From positions 1 through 64,000 of the forward strand of contig NZ_JAFKRH010000025.1 of NCBI RefSeq assembly GCF_019038465.1: DNA of 64,000 bases, given 5' to 3'. The stretch comes from Synechococcus sp. CCY 0621. GTDB lineage: Bacteria > Cyanobacteriota > Cyanobacteriia > PCC-6307 > Cyanobiaceae. The notes under the pieces were generated by a model, which saw only the letters and a program-made list of their open reading frames with translations, did not search any database and was not told where the DNA came from. This document shows, piece after piece, positions 52,613 to 62,607 of this stretch; the stretch's first letter is position 1; each line of letters starts with the position of its first letter. The position numbers and the translations under genes were made by a program.

Positions 52613-53572
52613 ATGATGCCCCTGTCATGGAGATGGCCGTTGCAGCTACGAGAGGCCCTGGCGGACGGCCGCTTCGCCGTCACGGCGGAAGTGACTCCGC
52701 CCCGAGGGGGCGACGCCGGTCGCACCCTTGAGGCTGCGGCGGCGCTGCGGGGCCTGGTGCAGGCGGTCAATGTCACCGACGGCAGCCGGGCGGTGATGCG
52801 GATGAGCAGCCTGGCGATGTGCCGCCTGCTGCTGGAGGCCGGCATCGAGCCCGTGCTGCAGATGACCTGCCGCGACCGCAATCGCATCGCCCTCCAGGCT
52901 GACCTGCTCGGCGCCCACGCCCTCGGCATCCGCAACCTGCTCTGCCTCACCGGTGACCCGGTGCGAGCTGGGGATCAGCCTGGGGTCCGGGCGGTGAATG
53001 AACTGGAAGCGGTGAGGCTGCTGCAGCTCGTGCGGGCCCTCAATGCCGGCGAGGATCCGGTGAAGGGGGAGTTGCCGGATGGTGCCACGGCGCTCTTCCC
53101 CGGCGCCGCCGCCGATCCCCAGTCCCCCAGCTGGAGCGGACTGTGCTCCAGGGTCCGGCGCAAGCAGGAGGCCGGAGCCCGCTTCCTCCAGACCCAGATG
53201 GTGATGGACACCGCCTGCCTGCGCCGCTTTGTGGAGGAGATCACCGCCCCACTCGGGCTGCCGGTGCTGGCTGGGGTGTTTCTGCTCAAGTCGGCCCGCA
53301 ACGCCGAGTTCATCAACCGTGTGGTGCCCGGGGCCCGCATCCCCCAGTCCCTGATCGAGCGCCTCGCCGGTGCCGCAGACCCGGCGGCGGAAGGTGTGGC
53401 GATCGCCGCTGAACAGGTAGCGGCCTACCGCTCCATCGCCCAGGGGGTGCACCTGATGGCGATCAAGGCCGAGCACCGCATCCCCCAGATCCTGCGATTG
53501 GCGGGCCTAGGGGGTGCCGCTGGCGGCGAGGTCGGTGCCGAGCAGCTCGGCCATGGCCTTCTGCTGCGGTGA
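52613..53572 (+). CDS. metF: 5,10-Methylenetetrahydrofolate reductase family
   Basis: A TIM-barrel enzyme reducing methylene-THF to methyl-THF for methionine synthesis. 319 residues. FAVTAEVTPPRGGDAGRTLE carries the catalytic Glu; AVNVTDGSRAVMRMSS, QMTCRDRNRIALQADLLGA, NLLCLTGDPVRAGDQPG, and FLQTQMVMDTACLRRFVEE follow. It lacks the later C-terminal extension of eukaryotic forms, as in bacteria. Its 3' end overlaps the convergent nucleotidyltransferase gene by 66 nt. Confidence 0.93.
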   Translation: MMPLSWRWPLQLREALADGRFAVTAEVTPPRGGDAGRTLEAAAALRGLVQAVNVTDGSRAVMRMSSLAMCRLLLEAGIEPVLQMTCRDRNRIALQADLLGAHALGIRNLLCLTGDPVRAGDQPGVRAVNELEAVRLLQLVRALNAGEDPVKGELPDGATALFPGAAADPQSPSWSGLCSRVRRKQEAGARFLQTQMVMDTACLRRFVEEITAPLGLPVLAGVFLLKSARNAEFINRVVPGARIPQSLIERLAGAADPAAEGVAIAAEQVAAYRSIAQGVHLMAIKAEHRIPQILRLAGLGGAAGGEVGAEQLGHGLLLR

Positions 53573-54688
53573 AGGGGTGCCCACGTCCTGGCGGCGGGAA
53601 TCTGTAATCAACCAGTCGAGAGCAGCTTCCTGCAGATCGAAATGGTCCCCGTTGCGATCGACGCAATAGCGGCCATAGACCAGCTTCTCGACGAGCTGGA
53701 CGCCGGCACCGATGCGGGAATAATCAAAGATGATCGAGTTGTCGATCGTGGCGCCTTCACAGATGTGGCAGCTCGGCCCGATCATGGCCGGCCCGATGAT
53801 GGTCACACCGTTCTCGATGCGGGTCATGCCACCCACGAAGATCGGCCCCTCAACGTGGATCTTGTCCCAGTCGGCCGCCACGTTCAGGCCCGCGTAGATC
53901 CCTGGACGTACTTCCTTGCCAGGAATCTGCACCTGGCGAACATGCCCCTGCAGCACGCTGCGGATCGCCTGCCAGTAATCCGGCACCTTGCCGATGTCGA
54001 CCCATTCGAATTCCATGGGCAGGGCATAGAAGGGGGCCCCGGACTCCACCAGCCTGGGGAACAGATCGGCGGCGATGTCGAACGGTTCGCCGCTGGGGAT
54101 GAAGTCGAGGACGGCTGGTTCGAAGATGTAGATGCCGGTGTTGATCATGTCGCTGGCGGCCTCCTCAACCGACGGCTTCTCCTGGAAGGAGAGCACCCGG
54201 CCGGCTTCATCCGTCACCACCACCCCATAGCTGCTCACCTGATCGCGGGGCACCCGCTTGGTGATCAAGCTGGCCATGGCCCCCTTCTCGCGATGGCGCC
54301 GTACGGCTTCTGTGAGGTCGAGATCGATCAGGGCATCGCCGCAGAGCACCACGAAGGTGTCGTCGAAGAAGGGCTGGAAGTCCTGGATTTTCTTCAGCCC
54401 TCCGGCCGAACCCATCGCTTCACCGATCAGCTCACCATCGCTGATGCGTCCCTCGAAGCTGTAGGCGATCTGGACATCGAAGCGCTGCCCATCACGGAAG
54501 TAGTTCTCGATCTCCTCCGACAGGTGGGAGACGTTGACCATGATTTCGTTGAAGCCGTGCTCCCGGAGCAACTCGAGCAGAAACTCCATCACGGGTTTCT
54601 GCAGGATCGGAATCATCGGCTTGGGGGTGGTGTGCGTGATCGGCCGCACCCGAGTTCCCTTGCCTGCCGCCAGGATCATCGCCTTCAT
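53507..54688 (-). CDS. Sugar-phosphate nucleotidyltransferase (mannose-1-P guanylyltransferase-like)
   Basis: A two-domain enzyme of 393 residues. Residues 1-240 form the nucleotidyltransferase fold: MKAMILAAGKGTRVRPITHTTPKPMIPI start with the pyrophosphorylase consensus, then EAMGSAGGLKKIQDF, VLCGDALIDLDL, and FQEKPSVEEAASDMINTGIYIF. Residues 250-393 form a left-handed beta-helix, seen as repeating V-x-x-G hexads (EGPIFVGGMTRIENGVTIIGP). The reaction joins an NTP to a sugar-1-phosphate. GDP-mannose and ADP-glucose-type enzymes share these traits, so the sugar is uncertain. The 3' end overlaps metF by 66 nt. Confidence 0.9.
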   Translation of the reverse strand: MKAMILAAGKGTRVRPITHTTPKPMIPILQKPVMEFLLELLREHGFNEIMVNVSHLSEEIENYFRDGQRFDVQIAYSFEGRISDGELIGEAMGSAGGLKKIQDFQPFFDDTFVVLCGDALIDLDLTEAVRRHREKGAMASLITKRVPRDQVSSYGVVVTDEAGRVLSFQEKPSVEEAASDMINTGIYIFEPAVLDFIPSGEPFDIAADLFPRLVESGAPFYALPMEFEWVDIGKVPDYWQAIRSVLQGHVRQVQIPGKEVRPGIYAGLNVAADWDKIHVEGPIFVGGMTRIENGVTIIGPAMIGPSCHICEGATIDNSIIFDYSRIGAGVQLVEKLVYGRYCVDRNGDHFDLQEAALDWLITDSRRQDVGTPSPQQKAMAELLGTDLAASGTP

Positions 54689-54735
54689 CGGCGTCGTTTC
54701 ATGTCGGAGGTGATAAGGCAGCCTAAGGAGAAAAC

Positions 54736-55626
54736 TCAGGCTGCCACTGCCTCCAGAGCCGGCCCCCTATCTGACCCCTGCCCGGGCAGTCGCGGCAGGC
54801 TCAGCGTTTCGGCCCTGTCCTCGCACCGGCGACGCAGGCTGAGCGGACCGTAAAGGCCGCCGGCCTGCTCCAGTTCCACCTTGCCCTGGGAGGAGAGGAA
54901 CAGCAGGGCCCAGAACACCCCGACCCTGTCCTGGTCCAGGTCCTCGTCGGCCGGCGCGCTGGCGACGGCCTCCGCCCAGGCGCTCACCAGGGCATCGAAG
55001 GCCACCCATTCGAGGCTTTGGGCGGTGGGCGACCACTGCAGCAGGAAGCGGCTGAGGGCGGCGGTGGTTTCCGGCAGCTTCTCGCGGTGGGCCAGGGAGG
55101 CCACCTGGGCGATCGCGGCCCGTTCGCTGTAGCGGCGCGCCCGGGGCCTGTGGCGGCCTTCCCCTCCGTCCTGCTCGAGCCGCTCGGCGATGTCCTCGAG
55201 CTGCCGGATCAGTTCCCCCAGGGTGACGGGGCGTTGCAGGGGCGGGGGCGCCACCGGACGGCGGTGCAGGTGCCGCTCCGGCCGGCGGGGCAGGGACAGG
55301 GCTCCGGGGTCCCACCCTTCGTCGTCCTCGGCGGAGAAGGGATCCTCCAGCAGGGGCTCGGGCGGAAAGGTGGCCGATTCCAGCAGCTCCGCCTTGAGTC
55401 CCACCAGCACCGAGGCCGCCAGGAACGCCTCGCTGGATTCGGCCAGATCCCGTTCGTAGCTGCCGCCCTGAGGGTCCAGCCGCCTGGGCCGTTCGATGCG
55501 TTGGCGCAACTGGTCGAGGAAGCCGTCGACGACGGCGATCACATCCACGTCCCACGGGTCGATGTCGCCTCGCTCGGCCGCGTCCTGGAGCAACCGGATG
55601 GCGAGTCTGGCGCCCGCTTCTGCCAC
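54736..55626 (-). CDS. scpA: Segregation and condensation protein A
   Basis: The kleisin subunit of the SMC-ScpAB condensin, bridging SMC heads in chromosome segregation. 296 residues, starting at GTG 55626. The N-terminal block AIRLLQDAAERGDIDPWDVDVIAVVD is the ScpA signature; SEAFLAASVLVGLKAELLESA follows. The middle is Pro/Arg-rich and poorly conserved; the C-terminal winged helix includes RVGVFWALLFLSSQGKVELEQ. scpB is not in the window. Confidence 0.92.
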   Translation of the reverse strand: MAEAGARLAIRLLQDAAERGDIDPWDVDVIAVVDGFLDQLRQRIERPRRLDPQGGSYERDLAESSEAFLAASVLVGLKAELLESATFPPEPLLEDPFSAEDDEGWDPGALSLPRRPERHLHRRPVAPPPLQRPVTLGELIRQLEDIAERLEQDGGEGRHRPRARRYSERAAIAQVASLAHREKLPETTAALSRFLLQWSPTAQSLEWVAFDALVSAWAEAVASAPADEDLDQDRVGVFWALLFLSSQGKVELEQAGGLYGPLSLRRRCEDRAETLSLPRLPGQGSDRGPALEAVAA

Positions 55627-55723
55627 GCGCGATGTCCTGCTCGGGGGGCCTTTCCAGGCGCAAGCTACCGGCTATGGCCGAAAGGCACCAGTCACGATGG
55701 TCACCGAACTGGTCCCATGGGGC

Positions 55724-56113
55724 TCAGTCGGCGGCCAGGGTGAGGCTGTCTTCGCCCGCCTCACGGGCCGGAGCCGAACTCTCCCCAGCCGCCGGCAACA
55801 GGCCGAGCTGGGCGTCGACGGTGGCCCGGTAACGGCGCAGATCGTTCTCCAGTTCGCTGATCCGCACCTGCTGGGCCTCGACATCGCCGCTGCTCTGCAG
55901 AGTTTCCACCTTGCGCACCACCCCGCTCCAGACGGCGTAGATCCAGGCGGCGGTGGCGCCGATGCCGCCCACCAGCAGCAGCAGGGCCGCCAATGGCAGG
56001 GTGGTGCTCACCCCCGGCAGGAAATGCACCGTGGTGGCCGTGGTGTTCTCCAGGGTGAACATCACCGTGGCCAAGCCGAAGCTGAAGATCAGAAGGAAGT
56101 TGATCTGCCGCAT
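55724..56113 (-). CDS. LapA/DUF1049-family membrane protein
   Basis: A protein of 129 residues from ATG 56113. Two transmembrane helices (NFLLIFSFGLATVMFTLENT and LPLAALLLLVGGIGATAAWIY) are followed by a coiled-coil (ELENDLRRYRATVDAQLG) and an acidic tail. This is the LapA arrangement, which in other bacteria is tied to lipopolysaccharide assembly. The role in cyanobacteria is not known. It lies between scpA and ndhD on the same strand. Confidence 0.82.
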   Translation of the reverse strand: MRQINFLLIFSFGLATVMFTLENTTATTVHFLPGVSTTLPLAALLLLVGGIGATAAWIYAVWSGVVRKVETLQSSGDVEAQQVRISELENDLRRYRATVDAQLGLLPAAGESSAPAREAGEDSLTLAAD

Positions 56114-56228
56114 GGAGAGCCTCGCTGTGCGATGGAGGAGCGTAGGCATCTTCTCCGCAGGACACGACCATCACCTGGGACCTGCGCAGCGTTTCGTAAC
56201 CGGCCCCCTGCGCTGAGGGGGCCAGGGG

Positions 56229-57830
56229 TCAACCCAGGGCCGGGGCGTGCAGCAGGGCCGGTGGCAGGCTGCCGAAGGCCCCGGTCGCCATCACCGCCGG
56301 AACGGGGGCACGCCCAAGCTTCACCAGGGCAACGGACTCCCGCTCGACCAGGGCCTCGATGGCGGCGCGGTAGCTGTCGGTGACCAGGCGCGGGTAGAGG
56401 CCGATGCCGATGATCGGCACCAGCAGGCAGGAGATGACATAGATCTCCCGGGGTTCGGCGTCGACCAGGTGGGTGTGGGAGGCCAACTCGGGATTCTCCT
56501 TGCCGAAGAAGATCTCCCGCAGCATCGAGAGCAGGTAGATGGGGGTGAGGATCACGCCGATCGCCGCCAGAACGGCGATCACGATGCGGAAGCTGAGGCT
56601 GTAGGCCTCACTGGTGGCGAAGCCCACGAACACCATCAGCTCCGACACGAAGCCACTCATGCCCGGCAGGGCGAGGGAGGCCAGGGAGCAGACGGTCCAG
56701 AGGGCGAACATCTTGCGCATCTTCTGACCCACGCCGCCCATTTCGTCGAGCTGGAGCGTGTGGGTCCGGTCGTAGGTGGCGCCCACCAGGAAGAAGAGGC
56801 TGGCGCCGATCAGGCCATGGCTGATCATCTGGAGCATGGCGCCACTGGTGCCCAGGGCGCTGAAGCTGCCGATGCCGATCAGCACGAAGCCCATGTGGCT
56901 GATCGAGCTGTAGGCGATCTTGCGCTTGAGGTTGCGCTGGGCGAAGGAGGTGAGGGCGGCGTAGATGATGTTGACCACCCCCAGAATCACCAGCAGGGGG
57001 GCGAACTGGGCGTGGGCCTCCGGCAGCAGCTGCACGTTGAAGCGCAGCAGCGCATAGCCACCCATCTTCAGCAGGATCCCCGCCAGGAGCATGTGCACCG
57101 GGGCGGTGGCCTCACCGTGGGCATCGGGGAGCCAGGTGTGCAGCGGCACCACCGGCAGCTTGACGCCGAAGGCGATCAGCAGGGCGGCGTAGCAAAGCAC
57201 CTGGAAGCCGGTGCCGAATTCCTTGGCCGCCAGCACCGTGTACTCGAAGCTGGGGGCACCGCCGCCGTAGAAGGCCATCGCCAGGCCCGCCAGGAGGATG
57301 AACAGGGAGCTGCCGGCCGTGTACAGGATGAACTTGGTGGCGGCGTACTGGCGCTTCTTGCCGCCCCAGATGGCCAGGAGCAGGTACACCGGCAGCAGTT
57401 CCAGCTCCCAGGCCAGGAAGAACAGCAGCATGTCCTGCACGGCGAACACGGCGATCTGGCCGCCGTCCATGGCCAGGAGCAGGAAGTAGAAGAGCTTCGG
57501 CTTGAAGGTCACCGGCCAGGCGGCCAGACAGGCCAGGGAGGTGATGAAGCTGGTGAGCAGGATCAGCGGCATGGAAATTCCATCCGCCCCCACCGACCAG
57601 GCCAGCCCGAGATCGGGAAGCCACTGCACCCGCTCCACCAGCTGCAGGCCGGGATCGGCGGGGTCATAGCCGCGCAGGTAGGCCGCCACGGTCACCAGGA
57701 AGGTGGTGAGGGCGACGCCGAGGGCGTACCAGCGGACCTGCTTGCCATCGCCCTTGTCGGGTACGAAGGGGATCAGCAGAGCGGCGCCGATCGGGAACAG
57801 AATCGCGGTGCTCAGCCAGGGAAAGGGCAC
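56229..57830 (-). CDS. ndhD: NAD(P)H-quinone oxidoreductase subunit 4 (NdhD)
   Basis: A proton-pumping antiporter-like subunit of NDH-1. From GTG 57830 (reading [19 protein letters not shown]) it has about 533 residues and 14 transmembrane helices. Typical blocks are [77 protein letters not shown], and [14 protein letters not shown]-type sequence (here [15 protein letters not shown]). The lysine residues in these helices form the proton path. It sits 87 bp downstream of ndhF, the same order as in other cyanobacteria. Confidence 0.96.
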   Translation of the reverse strand: MPFPWLSTAILFPIGAALLIPFVPDKGDGKQVRWYALGVALTTFLVTVAAYLRGYDPADPGLQLVERVQWLPDLGLAWSVGADGISMPLILLTSFITSLACLAAWPVTFKPKLFYFLLLAMDGGQIAVFAVQDMLLFFLAWELELLPVYLLLAIWGGKKRQYAATKFILYTAGSSLFILLAGLAMAFYGGGAPSFEYTVLAAKEFGTGFQVLCYAALLIAFGVKLPVVPLHTWLPDAHGEATAPVHMLLAGILLKMGGYALLRFNVQLLPEAHAQFAPLLVILGVVNIIYAALTSFAQRNLKRKIAYSSISHMGFVLIGIGSFSALGTSGAMLQMISHGLIGASLFFLVGATYDRTHTLQLDEMGGVGQKMRKMFALWTVCSLASLALPGMSGFVSELMVFVGFATSEAYSLSFRIVIAVLAAIGVILTPIYLLSMLREIFFGKENPELASHTHLVDAEPREIYVISCLLVPIIGIGLYPRLVTDSYRAAIEALVERESVALVKLGRAPVPAVMATGAFGSLPPALLHAPALG

Positions 57831-57917
57831 AGAACGGTGCTGTCCATCTGGCCGGAGTGTAGAAATCCCGGCCTCCGCAACACCCACCGCATGGGCGTTG
57901 TCACACACAGATGGGGC

Positions 57918-59930
57918 TCAGCCGAAGGCGCTGAACAGGAGCACCAGGCCGATGACCCCGCCGAACACGATCAGGGCATAGAACTGGACGCGGCCGGTCT
58001 CGAAGTACTTCAGGCCCTCGCCGCTGCCCAGGGTGAGCAGGCCGGTCAGGTTGACCACCCCATCCACCACCTTGGAGTCGACGTCGAGCACCTGGCGGGC
58101 CAGCCGGCGGCTGCCCTGCACGAACAGCTTCTCGTTGATGGCATCGAGATACCACTTGTTGGCCAGGAACCGGTTGATCGCCGGGAAGCGCCCCGCCACG
58201 GCGGTGCCGAGATCGATGCGGTGCAGGGCGTAGGCGAGCACCGCCAGGCCGATGCCGAGGCTGGAGATGGCCACCGAAGCGCCCGCCAGGGGCAGGAACT
58301 CCCCCCAGCTGAACTCCTTGGCCACCTCGGCGGCTTCGACGGGATTGACGAGGTTGCCGAAGCGGCTGTTCCAGGGGGTGCCGAGCAGGCCGATCAGCAC
58401 CGACGGCACCGCCAGCACCACCAGGGGGGCCGCCATCTGCCAGCCCGACTCGTGGGGATGGCTGGCGTGGGCGTGGTGGTCGTCGTCGGCGGATCCGCCG
58501 GAGGGCTGGCCGGCGGCGCTCAGCAGCTGGGCGCGGATGCCGGCGTCCTGGCCGCGGAAGGAGCCCTCAAACGTGAGGAAATAGAGGCGGAACATGTAGA
58601 AGGCGGTCATCCCGGCGGTCAGGAAGCCCATGGCCCAGAGCAGCGGGAAGCTGTTGAAGGCCTGGCCGAGGATCTCGTCCTTGCTCCAGAAGCCCGCCAG
58701 GGGAGGTATGCCGCTGATCGCGATGCAGCCGATCAGGAAGGTGGCGGAGGTGATCGGCATGTGCTTGCGGAGGCCGCCCATCAGGCGCATGTCCTGGGCC
58801 AGCACGGGCTCGTGGCCCACCACCTCTTCCATGGCATGGATCACCGAGCCGGAGCCGAGGAACAGCATCGCCTTGAAGAAGGCATGGGTGACGAGGTGGA
58901 ACATGCCCGCCACGGGGGCCCCGCATCCCATGGCCAGCATCATGTAACCCAGCTGGGAAACGGTGCTGTAGGCCAGTCCCTTCTTCAGATCCATCTGGGT
59001 GAGGGCGATGGTGGCCCCCAGAAACAACGTGATGGTGCCGATCACGGCGATCACCAGCTGCACCTGGGGGAAGGGCTCGTAGACCGGCTGCAGGCGGGCC
59101 ACCAGGAAGACGCCGGCCGCAACCATGGTGGCCGCATGGATCAGGGCCGAAATCGGGGTGGGGCCCTCCATGGCATCGGGCAGCCACACGTGCAGGGGGA
59201 ACTGGGCCGACTTGGCCATCGGGCCCATGAACACCAGCAGACAGAGCAGCACGGCCACCCCGGTGGGCAGGCCACCGCCAGCGACGGCTGCCGAAAGCCG
59301 TTCACCGATCTCCTCGAAGCCGAAGCTGCCGGTGGCCCAGAACAGGCCCAGGATCCCCAGCAGCAGGCCGAAGTCGCCCACCCGGTTGACCACGAAGGCC
59401 TTCTGGGCGGCGTTGGCGGCGGCGTCCCGGTCGTACCAGAAGCCCACCAGCAGGTAGGAGCACATGCCCACCAGCTCCCAGAACACGTAGATCTCGAGCA
59501 GGTTGGGGCTGATCACAAGCCCTAGCATCGAGCTGCTGAACAGGGCCAGATAGGTGAAGAAACGGACATAGCCCTTGTCGTGGGCCATGTAGCCATCGGA
59601 ATAGACCATCACCAGCAGGGCGATGGTGGTGACCAGCGACAGCATCACCGCCCCGAGGGCGTCGACGCGGAAGCCCATTTGCAGATGGAAGCTGCCGGCG
59701 CCGGCCCAGTCGAACAGCACTTCGGTGGCGCCCGCCCCTGCCAGTTGCTCGGCCAGGATGGCGAAGCTGAGCACGGCGGCCATGCCCACGCTGGTGATCA
59801 GGAGCAGGGCCACCGGCTTGCGCAGGCGGTTGACGGTGCGATTGAAGGTGATCAGCCCCAGGCCAGTGAGGCAGGCCCCCAGCAGCGGGAGCACTGGTAT
59901 CAGCCAGGCAAGTTCGGAAGCGGAGGGCAT
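57918..59930 (-). CDS. ndhF: NAD(P)H-quinone oxidoreductase subunit 5 (NdhF)
   Basis: The largest membrane antiporter-like subunit of NDH-1. From ATG 59930 it has 670 residues. MPSASELAWLIPVLPLLGACL starts it; SDGYMAHDKGYVRFFTYLALF, YVFWELVGMCSYLLVGFWYDR, FPLHVWLPDAMEGPTPISALI, HAATMVAAGVFLVARL, KKGLAYSTVSQLGYMMLAMG and HAFFKAMLFLGSGSVIH are diagnostic. Residues near 480-510 form a His-rich loop (DDDHHAHASHPHESG). The C-terminal half carries the lateral helix typical of NdhF. Which NDH-1 form (respiratory or CO2-uptake) it serves cannot be told from sequence alone, though the ndhD-ndhF pair here resembles the NDH-1L type. Confidence 0.97.
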   Translation of the reverse strand: MPSASELAWLIPVLPLLGACLTGLGLITFNRTVNRLRKPVALLLITSVGMAAVLSFAILAEQLAGAGATEVLFDWAGAGSFHLQMGFRVDALGAVMLSLVTTIALLVMVYSDGYMAHDKGYVRFFTYLALFSSSMLGLVISPNLLEIYVFWELVGMCSYLLVGFWYDRDAAANAAQKAFVVNRVGDFGLLLGILGLFWATGSFGFEEIGERLSAAVAGGGLPTGVAVLLCLLVFMGPMAKSAQFPLHVWLPDAMEGPTPISALIHAATMVAAGVFLVARLQPVYEPFPQVQLVIAVIGTITLFLGATIALTQMDLKKGLAYSTVSQLGYMMLAMGCGAPVAGMFHLVTHAFFKAMLFLGSGSVIHAMEEVVGHEPVLAQDMRLMGGLRKHMPITSATFLIGCIAISGIPPLAGFWSKDEILGQAFNSFPLLWAMGFLTAGMTAFYMFRLYFLTFEGSFRGQDAGIRAQLLSAAGQPSGGSADDDHHAHASHPHESGWQMAAPLVVLAVPSVLIGLLGTPWNSRFGNLVNPVEAAEVAKEFSWGEFLPLAGASVAISSLGIGLAVLAYALHRIDLGTAVAGRFPAINRFLANKWYLDAINEKLFVQGSRRLARQVLDVDSKVVDGVVNLTGLLTLGSGEGLKYFETGRVQFYALIVFGGVIGLVLLFSAFG

Positions 59931-60027
59931 CCTGGAGGCTCTGTTGGGGCGAGTGTAGGCAGGCCCACCGGAATGCCCCCGCCTCTGTGGGGGCGTGCCC
60001 ATCGACCCTGGCTGGCCGGCAGCAGCT

Positions 60028-60780
60028 TCAGCCCAGCCAGTGGGCCAGGGCGGTGCGCGAGAACGTGGTGGCGCCCAGGCCGATCCAGCGGTGGGCCCAC
60101 CAGAACACGCCGATGGCGATGGCGATCCCCAGCTGGGAGGGCCGCAGGAATTCCGCCGCCACCAGCGTCTGGCGGCCGTCCAGCACGGCGGCGAAGGGCA
60201 GCACCGACGTGGAGGCCCGCAGCTCCTCGAAGGCGGCGCCGAAGCGGTTGCGCAGGCGCCGGTCCCCGTTCCAGACGGCGAACAGGTGGTGGCCGATCAG
60301 TCCCACGCAGGCCACCAGGGTGAAGCTGGTGCCGATCCAGAGCAGGTGGGTGGCGCACCACAGCACCTGGCCCACCGCCTGGGGATGGCGGCTCACCCGG
60401 ATGATTCCGGTGGCGTAGAGGCGCACCTGGGGCTTCAGCACGGCGGGGATCTCCAGCAGGTTGTAGGTGGCCGGATACAGAAACAGAAAGCTGATGGCCG
60501 TGCCGGTCCAGACCACCGGCACCACCCAGGGCTGGTCCTGCAGGTTCCAGAGCCTGACCCCGTCGTAGCGATGGGCCAGGAAGTAGCCCACCACCACCAC
60601 CGCCGAGGGGATGCTGAGGCCGGCGAACAGCAGGCGCCAGAGCCGGGCCCCGATCCGCTCCTCCCCCCAGACCCTCAGGGAGGCCCCACCGCTGTGGATC
60701 AGGGCGAAGAGGACCAGCAGGGCCAGCATGACCACGCTGCTGTGCTGGGGTCCCGCCGTCAGCAGGGGAAGCGAGGCCAT
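60028..60780 (-). CDS. NnrU-family membrane protein (Z-ISO relative)
   Basis: A 250-residue membrane protein of the NnrU family, related to plant 15-cis-zeta-carotene isomerase (Z-ISO). It has about six transmembrane helices (VVMLALLVLFALIHSGG, LLFAGLSIPSAVVVVGYFL, VVWTGTAISFLFLYPATY, VLWCATHLLWIGTSFTLV). The conserved RHPQAVGQVLWC and HHLFAVWNGDRRLR segments carry the histidines that bind haem in Z-ISO. The gene is 2.3 kb from crtP. Either an isomerase in carotene synthesis or another redox membrane role is possible; the family placement is firmer than the function. Confidence 0.75.
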   Translation of the reverse strand: MASLPLLTAGPQHSSVVMLALLVLFALIHSGGASLRVWGEERIGARLWRLLFAGLSIPSAVVVVGYFLAHRYDGVRLWNLQDQPWVVPVVWTGTAISFLFLYPATYNLLEIPAVLKPQVRLYATGIIRVSRHPQAVGQVLWCATHLLWIGTSFTLVACVGLIGHHLFAVWNGDRRLRNRFGAAFEELRASTSVLPFAAVLDGRQTLVAAEFLRPSQLGIAIAIGVFWWAHRWIGLGATTFSRTALAHWLG

Positions 60781-60899
60781 GGGGATGCGGCGTCCTGGAG
60801 CGGATGTGACAGGCCGATTCTTGCCACCGGGCGAGCCCCCTAGAGTTCCGCACGGCCTGCCGGCTCCGGCGAACGGTCCCCCCGCGGCCTCCCCGACCC

Positions 60900-61901
60900 A
60901 TGGCAGATCTGCCTTTCACCCTCGACCAGCTCCGCATCCTGCGGGCCATCGCCAGTGAGGGCAGCTTCAAGAAGGCGGCCGACAGCCTTTACGTCACCCA
61001 GCCGGCGGTGAGCCTGCAGATCCAGAACCTGGAAAAGCAGCTGGATGTGTCCCTGTTCGACCGTGGCGGCCGCAAGGCCCAGCTCACCGAAGCCGGCCAC
61101 CTGCTGCTCAGCTACTGCGACCGGATCCTGAGCCAGTGCCAGGAGGCCTGCCGCGCCCTCGACGACCTCCACAACCTGCGCGGCGGCTCCCTGGTGGTGG
61201 GGGCGAGCCAGACGACGGGCACCTACCTGATGCCCCGCATGATCGGCCTGTTCCGCCAGAAGTATCCGGACGTGGCGGTCCAGCTCCAGGTGCACAGCAC
61301 CCGCCGCACCGGCTGGAGCGTGGCCAATGGCCAGATTGACCTGGCGATCATCGGCGGCGAACTGCCGGCGGATCTCAACGACCTGCTGCAGGTGGTGCCC
61401 TACGCCAACGACGAACTGGCCCTGGTGCTGCCCCCCAAGCACCCGCTCTCCCGCCTGCCCGAGCTCACCAAGGACGACCTCTACCGCCTCGGCTTCGTCT
61501 GTCTCGACGCCCAGTCCACCACCCGCAAGATGGTCGACCAGTTGCTGAGCCGCTCCAAGCTCGACGTGCAGCGGCTCAAGATCGAGATGGAGCTGAACTC
61601 CTTCGAGGCCATCAAGAACGCCGTCCAGGCGGGGCTGGGGGCGGCGTTCCTGCCGGTGGTGTCGATCGAGCGGGAGCTGGCCGCCGGCACCCTGCACCGG
61701 CCCCAGGTGGCCGACCTGATGGTGCGGCGCCAGCTGAAGCTGATCACCCACCCGGCCCGTTACTGCTCGAGGGCCGCCGACGCCTTCCGTCGCGAGGTGC
61801 TGCCGGTGTTCGCCAGCCCGGACAGCCCCCTGCGCCAGGTGCAGGCCACAGCGGGGGTGGCCGAGCGCAACGGGCTCAGAACTGATCGGCCTCCGGTGTG
61901 A
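60900..61901 (+). CDS. rbcR: RbcR/CcmR-type LysR regulator
   Basis: A LysR-type regulator of 333 residues. [40 protein letters not shown] is the HTH start found in the RbcR/Ycf30 group of cyanobacteria and plastids. The effector domain contains [38 protein letters not shown] and [20 protein letters not shown]. Such regulators control Rubisco or carbon-uptake genes in response to 2-phosphoglycolate or NADP. It diverges from the NnrU gene, with ndhF and ndhD just beyond. Its end overlaps DUF3172 convergently by 26 nt. Confidence 0.92.
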   Translation: MADLPFTLDQLRILRAIASEGSFKKAADSLYVTQPAVSLQIQNLEKQLDVSLFDRGGRKAQLTEAGHLLLSYCDRILSQCQEACRALDDLHNLRGGSLVVGASQTTGTYLMPRMIGLFRQKYPDVAVQLQVHSTRRTGWSVANGQIDLAIIGGELPADLNDLLQVVPYANDELALVLPPKHPLSRLPELTKDDLYRLGFVCLDAQSTTRKMVDQLLSRSKLDVQRLKIEMELNSFEAIKNAVQAGLGAAFLPVVSIERELAAGTLHRPQVADLMVRRQLKLITHPARYCSRAADAFRREVLPVFASPDSPLRQVQATAGVAERNGLRTDRPPV

Positions 61902-62607
61902 TGCCGACGGCGTCATCGGCGGCGCCGGCGACCCCCCGGGTCTGGAACTTGTTGCCGGAAATATCCGTCTGGTAGACGCAGCGCACGACAGGTTTGTCGC
62001 GCACCGAGCCGATGTAGGCGAAGGTGTTCATGCGTTGCTTGCACTGGCGCATCTGCTCGGCGGTCACCGCCCCTTCCTTCTGCAGCACCGACCAGTTCTC
62101 CCGGCGGATGACGCAGCCGGGCTGGAGCGTGGGCTGGGTCACGAAGCTGCTGCTGGGGTTCATCGTGGTGTACAGCTCGATGTCCATCACGAAGGCGCTG
62201 GCGCCCCACTGCTTGCAGAACTCGGGGTCGGGAACCGCCATGTCGAGCTGCTGGGCGCTGGCGATGTTGCCCTGGTTGCCCTGGGTGGTGCTGGTCACGG
62301 CGCTGCCGATGCCGATGCCCACCACCAGCACCCCCGCCAGCACTGCCACGGTGGCCACGTTCAGCTGAATGTTGGGGCCGCCGCCGCTCGGTGGACCGCC
62401 GCCGTTGCCGGAGGGAGGACGGCCGCCACCGCCGCCGGTGCTGCCCCGTCGGCCCTGGGTCCCGCGTGGGTCGTCCCGGCGGCCGGAGCCCGTGGAAAAG
62501 CGGTCGGGGCGCTCGTCATAGCGATCGGCGCGGGGGTCGTAGCGGTCGGGGCGGGAGGCGTAACCGCCCGGCTCGGGCCGGCCACTGCTGCTGCGGGAGC
62601 GGGTCAC
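61876..62607 (-). CDS. DUF3172 membrane-anchored protein
   Basis: A 243-residue protein. A long Arg/Asp/Gly/Ser-rich N-terminal arm (about residues 1-75) is followed by one transmembrane helix ([21 protein letters not shown]) and a soluble domain with conserved cysteines: [27 protein letters not shown], and [17 protein letters not shown]. The cyanobacterial DUF3172 family has this layout. It lies 4 nt overlapped with ndhM (ATGA) on the same strand, so it is coupled to it. Function unknown. Confidence 0.87.
   Translation of the reverse strand: MTRSRSSSGRPEPGGYASRPDRYDPRADRYDERPDRFSTGSGRRDDPRGTQGRRGSTGGGGGRPPSGNGGGPPSGGGPNIQLNVATVAVLAGVLVVGIGIGSAVTSTTQGNQGNIASAQQLDMAVPDPEFCKQWGASAFVMDIELYTTMNPSSSFVTQPTLQPGCVIRRENWSVLQKEGAVTAEQMRQCKQRMNTFAYIGSVRDKPVVRCVYQTDISGNKFQTRGVAGAADDAVGITPEADQF

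Noticed and set aside
56247-59525. A plus-strand open frame of 1092 codons across ndhD and ndhF
   Set aside because: It is antisense to two clear NDH-1 genes. Its translation is dominated by His, Gln, Gly and Glu with no domain, which is expected from a GC-rich antisense frame.
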